Below, piece by piece: positions 59,221-64,000 of a DNA stretch of 64,000 nt; position 1 is the stretch's first letter; the number at the start of each line of letters is the position of its first letter. The position numbers and the translations under genes were made by a program. The stretch spans positions 3,224,001 through 3,288,000 of the forward strand of contig NC_064675.1 of assembly GCF_023278565.1 (NCBI RefSeq), in the 5' to 3' direction. The stretch comes from Colletotrichum lupini (taxonomy: Eukaryota; Ascomycota; Sordariomycetes; Glomerellales; Glomerellaceae). Under the pieces are notes generated by a model. The model was not told the origin of the DNA, searched no databases, and was given only the letters and a program-made list of their open reading frames with translations.

Positions 59221-59472
59221 TTTGGGGAGAGTGGGTGGGCTGGTGAGCGGTGGTGGGAGGTGGTTTCGTTGCTTGCTTGAGTTCGCGATGCGATGCGACT
59301 GTGGTGATGTTTAAGTGAAGATTAGCGGCTAGGATCCCGGATAGACGTGACGCGTTCTGTGGTCAAGGTCAGGTACGTTGGTGGGGGTGGGCACAGGTCA
59401 CAACGGCGCGAAGATGACGGGAAGTTCACGTGCTTTGCCTACCTTACCTTTCTTTAGCTTGGGCCATTTATG

Positions 59473-59489
59473 TTTTTTTTTTTTTTTTT
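59473..59489. repeat. Homopolymer of 17 T
   Basis: Seventeen T in a row, in the NNF1 upstream region. Confidence 0.9.
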
Positions 59490-60853
59490 GGTTTCCCCCT
59501 TGGCGGGTGGGATGAACGCCGCCAAGACAAGCCAGATGCGAGCGATCCCGGCCGGCCGGTTGGTTCTGTTCCTGAATCCTGGCAGCTTGGCGTGGGGATT
59601 TTTTTTGGCGCCGCTCGCCTTTTCTTGCTCTTGTCCGTTTGGGGAAAGTCAATTCAAACCTCTATACGCGCGCCTTATCCATCTTAGTGTATTTGAACTA
59701 CGAGTGTAGGAGTACGGAGTGTCATTCTCGAGGACGCAAGTCCGCTACTCACTCCGTCGATATGTCTTTGGTTCTCTCTTTGAAACACGCAAGCCGTTAC
59801 ACGATTTTCTTTTCTGCTCAACACCAAATGGACCTTGCCCACGTTGTCCCTGTGAAGTTGAGGGCGAGAGAGGTTGAGGGGTGAATCTTGAATGGTGGCC
59901 TCTGCCCATCCAACTTCATATCATCGCCACACTGTGTTCAATTTGAAAACCGGTCATTCAATTCCAGATGCCCAATTCCTCGGTTGTTCGTCATAAGCTG
60001 AGAGTGAGGCAGTGTTGAGAAACCAAATCTCATGCATTCATAGTCCACCTACCTCAACGAGTCGTGCAACCAAAAGCCAGCGTTCTTCATCAACGACATC
60101 CATGATAAACAGGACACGACTTTTAGCAACGTGACGGAAAGTGACAATCACCGACCTGAATGCGATGCTTAATATAGCAGCACGTCATTCTACGAAACGG
60201 TAGCATGAGGGACTAGTTCGTTAACTCCTTGCTATACGAAGAAGCTTCGAAGCGCCCCCCGCGGCCCCCGCCCCGGGCACCTGTCGGAGTAGTACTACAG
60301 TCCGAGCAACAACCACAACTAACACAAAGTATTCTCCGAGGAAACATTACCTCAGTCTAGAGACCAGACCACATTGAACTGGAAACCGTCATCACTGGAA
60401 CTCGTTTCACTTTGTTGCCATATACAGCTCCTCGCGCCGTTCAACGTGTTTTCAACCAAATGTTTCAAGAAAGCACCTGAGGCGTGAGAAGCCGACTCTC
60501 CTTCGCTAGCCGTGTCATCTGATAGTTGTCTTGATCTACCGGCCCATCAACACGCCCCCTTGCGAAAGCCATCTGCCTCAACTCGTATCATTGAGGCTAA
60601 GCATTCCATCTTATGTCCTTCCCTCGGGCCCCCTGAGTTCGGCATCTTGAGCCGATGTGGAAGTCCGCATGGCGAGGGAAGCAAGTAATTCCAACCGAGA
60701 AGCCGCAAGCCAGAAACGAAGCCTGCTTCGCCTCGTTCGGGCCCCTCGGGGCATGACTTCCATTCACCTGTCCTTCCAAAGTCGGTCTAGATCGTCCTTG
60801 TGTGACCCACCACCCCGAAGAAACTACCATTCTGTAACTTGCGTGCAGTTTGA

Positions 60854-60878
60854 ACAAGCTTCATACAAGCTTCATACA
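60854..60878. repeat. Direct tandem repeat, 11-bp unit x2
   Basis: ACAAGCTTCAT occurs twice head to tail, then ACA, in the region upstream of the small GPI-protein gene. Confidence 0.85.
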
Positions 60879-61223
60879 GTACCACACATATCCTCCACCA
60901 AATCGATACAACCCTGGCCCATCTTGGCTAGTTGGAACTCGAATTCTACATCAAAAACATATAGATGTTTCCCGATTCGGCCAGGCAGATTTAGGCAGAC
61001 ACTTCCGGCGGGATTCCCTGTCCTGGAGAGACAAGAAACGGCGTCATGATCGGCCTTCATCATTTGCCAGGCACGGCGGTAAAGCCCCCTTTTGGTATTG
61101 TCCTGAACAGTCGTGATGCCTTGGTGGTTTTATTTTTAGATGCGGTTAGTATTGTGTTTGGTAAACCTGCGCCATGCCCGTGAGTGCGGTAAAACATTGT
61201 CACTTCTCTTTGTCTACACATCT

Positions 61224-61231
61224 TATATAAG
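61224..61231 (+). promoter_or_regulatory. TATA box of the small GPI-protein gene
   Basis: TATATAAG lies 159 bp before the ATG at 61390 in a C/A-rich context, a good core promoter with a leader of about 100-130 bases. Confidence 0.6.
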
Positions 61232-61389
61232 ACCCCGAACAAAGTCTATCTTCAAATTCTAATCAGCCCTTACATGCTCTCACAGCTCCAGGAACATACA
61301 GCCCGCCAAGAGCTATATACAACTTCATCTAGTCAACCTTCCATACCTCAAATAACGCCCTCAGCCCATCCCCATCTTCCTAGCCCAAC

Positions 61390-61708
61390 ATGCGTTTCTC
61401 TCTCGCCGCACTCCTCGCCATGACAACAGTCGCCCTGGTAGACTCCCCCTCGAATCTCCTGCATCCACCTTGACCTTCCAGCAGAACAAAAGTAGACTAA
61501 TCATGTCCCTTACTACTAATAGGCCACTACTACTCCCCAAGCCAGCACGACGACGGGCGGCGTCAAAGCCGCTGCCACGAAGAGCAACTCAGCATCCGCC
61601 AAGGCGACTTCGACTACCACTCACAGCAAGAATGCTGGTCCCAGGGAGACTGCGGCTGTCGCCCTCGGCGTCATGCTTGGCGGAATGGGCCTGGTTGTCA
61701 ATATGTAA
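61390..61708 (+). CDS. Small Ser/Thr-rich protein with signal peptide and probable GPI anchor
   Basis: Two exons, 61390-61437 and 61523-61708, joined across an 85-bp intron (donor GTAGAC, acceptor ACTAATAG, with GACTAATC as a likely branch site), give 77 residues. The N-terminus MRFSLAALLAMTTVALA reads as a signal peptide. The middle (about 18-52) is rich in Ser, Thr, Ala and Lys with no Cys. The C-terminus is a hydrophobic tail (AAVALGVMLGGMGLVVNM) after a small-residue region (KNAGPRE), as expected of a GPI signal. Many fungal cell-wall proteins have this plan, but I recognise no named family. A TATA box lies upstream. The exons are each too short to stand out as open frames. The donor is weaker than usual, which is the main doubt. 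Confidence 0.68.
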
Positions 61709-62048
61709 GAAGAGAGAAGGGCTTTCGAGTGCTCGGCTTCGGCCACTTTTGATGTCACGAGATACTTAAGTTTAGGGGAGTTTCGTCTTCTTTCTTGGGC
61801 AAGTTAAGGGGGAGAGCAGTTGAAGAAGTGAATTGTGGGTAGCCTGGGAGGTATCTCGATGTCAAACTGATACAACTACTCTTGGCTCGTAAACTCAGAT
61901 CTGGAATCTTTCAGCCAGCCGTGTTATTGTTCTGTTACTCAATTAGTATTTTTTGCAACAATATGTGGCTCCCCGTGAGAAATTTGGGTGTTTGATGGGG
62001 CTGCGAAGTTTTGATAGACGAGAAAAGGAGAAGGGACTCGGAGGTCAC
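61709..62048. other. 3' region between the small gene and the transposon
   Basis: 340 bp of normal composition, the likely 3' UTR and downstream sequence of the small gene. Nothing else visible. Confidence 0.45.
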
Positions 62049-62050
62049 TA

Positions 62051-63937
62051 AGTCGACCCACCCCCTTTTGGCCACCCCCCCCTTTTAGCCACCCCATTTC
62101 TCCATCCCAGCCACCGTATTAAAACCCTACCCACGATTTTCAAACTACTATAATAATTATAAAAATCGTCTAAATATAATTCTTTTTTATATACTTATTT
62201 ATTAATATATAATAGTCTTATATACCGAAAATAAAGTTATTTAGGCTCTTAAGGCTATTAAAAGAGGTTTCTTAGTTAATTAGGCCTTAATTAAGTTCGG
62301 AGTTTTAAAGTTAACTTTTTATAACTATAAGAGAGGCTATTAAATAAGGGTAATAATATTCATAAACCTTTAGAGGCTTTTTTTATAATAAAAAAATTAG
62401 CTAGCTTAGTAAGTTCGTATTTAGTATAATCTAAGTATTATATTAACTTATAAATAGCTTATAAAATTTGCTAAGTAAGTTTTAAGATCTTAGGGGGATA
62501 TAAATCCTTTTAAAAAAAGATAAATAAACGCTTTTTTAAGGAAGAACTTATTAATTAAGGTCTAGAGAAGTCGTATTATTGATTCGAGGCGTCTAAATAG
62601 GGTTATTATTAATATAATTAAGTTATAGTTTAGATTACTTAATATATTAGAGATTAGTAATATTAAATAGGCTAATAAGTATAATATAAATAAGATTAAT
62701 ATCCTAGAGGGTAAGGGATTTAATAGCCTGGTTTTAGGTGAAATGAAGACTATAGTAGTATAAAAAAAAGAGCTTAGTTTGCGTATTTAAGTATTTATAA
62801 TTAAGTATATCTTTACTAATAGTCGAGCTATTAAACTACTAGTTATATATAAGGGAAAGTCGGTATAGTAATAGTAGTTTCTATTTAAATTTAACCCTTA
62901 TATTAATTAGGAGTTTATAATAATAAATAATAATTAGACGACCGATAAGACTACCCTTAAGTAGTTAAAAATAGTATTCTTATTATAGACTAAGACCCCC
63001 CCCCTTAGGGGGCTTAGTATACTTAATAAGCCTCGACTATTAGTTCTAAATAGCTATGGGAGTTATATAATAATAGAATTTATATAAAAATATTATAAAA
63101 ATAACGTCTATTTACTATTCTTATTATTATATACTTCTTATATTTTCTAACTATTAAATATAGCTATTTTTAAACTTATTAAGTCTAAGTATAAGAAGGA
63201 GCTTAGTAAGGAGGATATAGTAAATAATTCTATTATTATTAAAAAGCGGTACTTCTTAAGCTATTATTAAAAAGCTTGTTTAGCTAGTCTAACGTTATTA
63301 AATATACGAAGTAAGTAAAAAGTAACTAAACTATATCCCCCTAATATAGCTAGACTATTTACTAATTTAATAGTCCTACTTAACCTAGTTATACTAATTA
63401 AAAAAACCGTAAATACTAAGTAAGTAACTAGTAATATTAAAAAAGCTATTAACTAGGTATTAGTAGCGTCTATTATTAACTAGTTAATACTTAAAAAGGC
63501 TAGCGAGCTCTATAATTAGTTAAAGTTATTTATAAAGCTTAGTCTAGACTATAATACTTAATAACTACTATTTAAAAAAGTAAAAAAGGTATTTAGCGAG
63601 TAGGCCTACTATTTAGTAATATCTTAATATTATATTCGAGTTTTAAAAGCTAAAGTTAACTGATTAAGGCTACGGAAAAAGAAGAGTATACTAATAAACC
63701 TAAATACTAGGTTCGTAAATATTTAGGATATATAAAGAGCTTAAAAGGATTTTAATAACCGTTTAGTTAGTCCTAGTTAACTCGTAGGGGTCGAATTATT
63801 TAAAGAGAATAATAATTATATTATTATAATAATAGAAGATAGTTAATTAATTAAGTATAATTAGTAGCGATGTTTTAATACTATGTTTTGATAGGGTGGC
63901 CAAAAGGGGGGGGTGGCTAAAAGGGGGTAGGTCGACT
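62051..63937. mobile_element. Fot1/pogo-like DNA transposon, inactivated by RIP (1,887 bp)
   Basis: Inverted repeats of about 47 bp close both ends: the left end starts AGTCGACCCACCCCCTTTT and the right end, reverse-complemented, AGTCGACCTACCCCCTTTT, with 43 of 47 bases alike. TA target duplications flank it (62049-62050 and 63938-63939). Size, repeat length and TA duplication fit the fungal Fot1/pogo group of Tc1/mariner (established knowledge). The interior is extremely AT-rich, full of stops in all frames, and nearly free of CpA (one seen in 62161-63840) with about nine TpG, while CpG persists: the mark of RIP. No transposase frame survives, so the family call rests on the ends. The repeat itself contains two tandem CCACCCCC-type blocks. 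Confidence 0.9.
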
Positions 63938-63939
63938 TA

Positions 63940-64000
63940 TAATAACTAGCCCTCTCGCATTCGCTCGTATAGAGCTTGAAATTATCTCCATCTATGCATT
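63940..64000. other. Right flank of the transposon
   Basis: 61 bp of normal-composition host sequence; nothing recognisable before the window ends. Confidence 0.4.

Larger units (their letters stand above)
59221..61223. other. NNF1 to small GPI-protein intergenic region
   Basis: About 2 kb between two divergent genes. It holds 17 T (59473-59489), TACCTTACC at 59440-59448 and an 11-bp direct repeat (60854-60878). Open frames are short and unrecognised. Confidence 0.5.

Overview
The window is nuclear DNA of a filamentous ascomycete, most likely a Sordariomycete; Glomerellales such as Colletotrichum is my guess, not something the sequence proves. The reasons are short introns (51-85 bp) with GTRNGT donors and CTRAY branch sites, G/C-rich third positions, fungal-type orthologues (Atg101, Pan1, Nnf1, Gpi13, Cbr1, Spp2), and two AT-rich islands with the mutation signature of repeat-induced point mutation (RIP). 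I support thirteen protein-coding genes, all housekeeping or regulatory except one small secreted-type protein. I found no tRNA, rRNA or CRISPR.

Layout. 1-6.3 kb: PEX3 (minus, cut by the window edge) and ATG101 (plus) diverge from a 1 kb promoter; a forkhead transcription factor (minus) follows. 6.3-15.5 kb: a 9.2 kb stretch without a recognisable gene, with strongly strand-biased pyrimidine tracts. 15.5-25.9 kb: PAN1, an endocytic actin scaffold, and a large PH plus leucine-rich-repeat protein, both minus and head to tail. 25.9-32.7 kb: mostly non-coding. 32.7-45.1 kb: the gene-dense core, five plus-strand genes in a row: CBR1, SPP2, an MFS sugar porter, GPI13 and an NTF2-RRM (G3BP/Bre5-type) protein. 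45.1-56.0 kb: non-coding, holding a 510 bp RIP-mutated MITE. 56.0-61.7 kb: a PH-domain protein (plus), the kinetochore gene NNF1 (minus) and a two-exon gene for a predicted 77-residue GPI-anchored protein (plus). 62.05-63.94 kb: a complete but RIP-destroyed Fot1/pogo-like DNA transposon.

Functional links are loose. Pan1 and the PH-LRR protein may both act at cortical actin (inference for the second). Gpi13 builds the GPI anchor that the small 61.4 kb protein is predicted to receive. Pex3 and Atg101 concern peroxisome biogenesis and autophagy initiation. These are neighbours, not a metabolic gene cluster.

The best hunt results are the two TA-flanked transposable elements, whose terminal-repeat mismatches fall mostly or entirely in RIP contexts; the small spliced GPI-protein gene; a D-box plus KEN-box pair in the forkhead factor; at least seven Prk1-type sites in Pan1; a 1.08 kb ATG-free leader in front of the NTF2-RRM gene; and two dispersed 9-mers present at roughly ten times chance frequency. 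All exon borders were inferred by eye from splice signals and reading-frame continuity. No database search was run.
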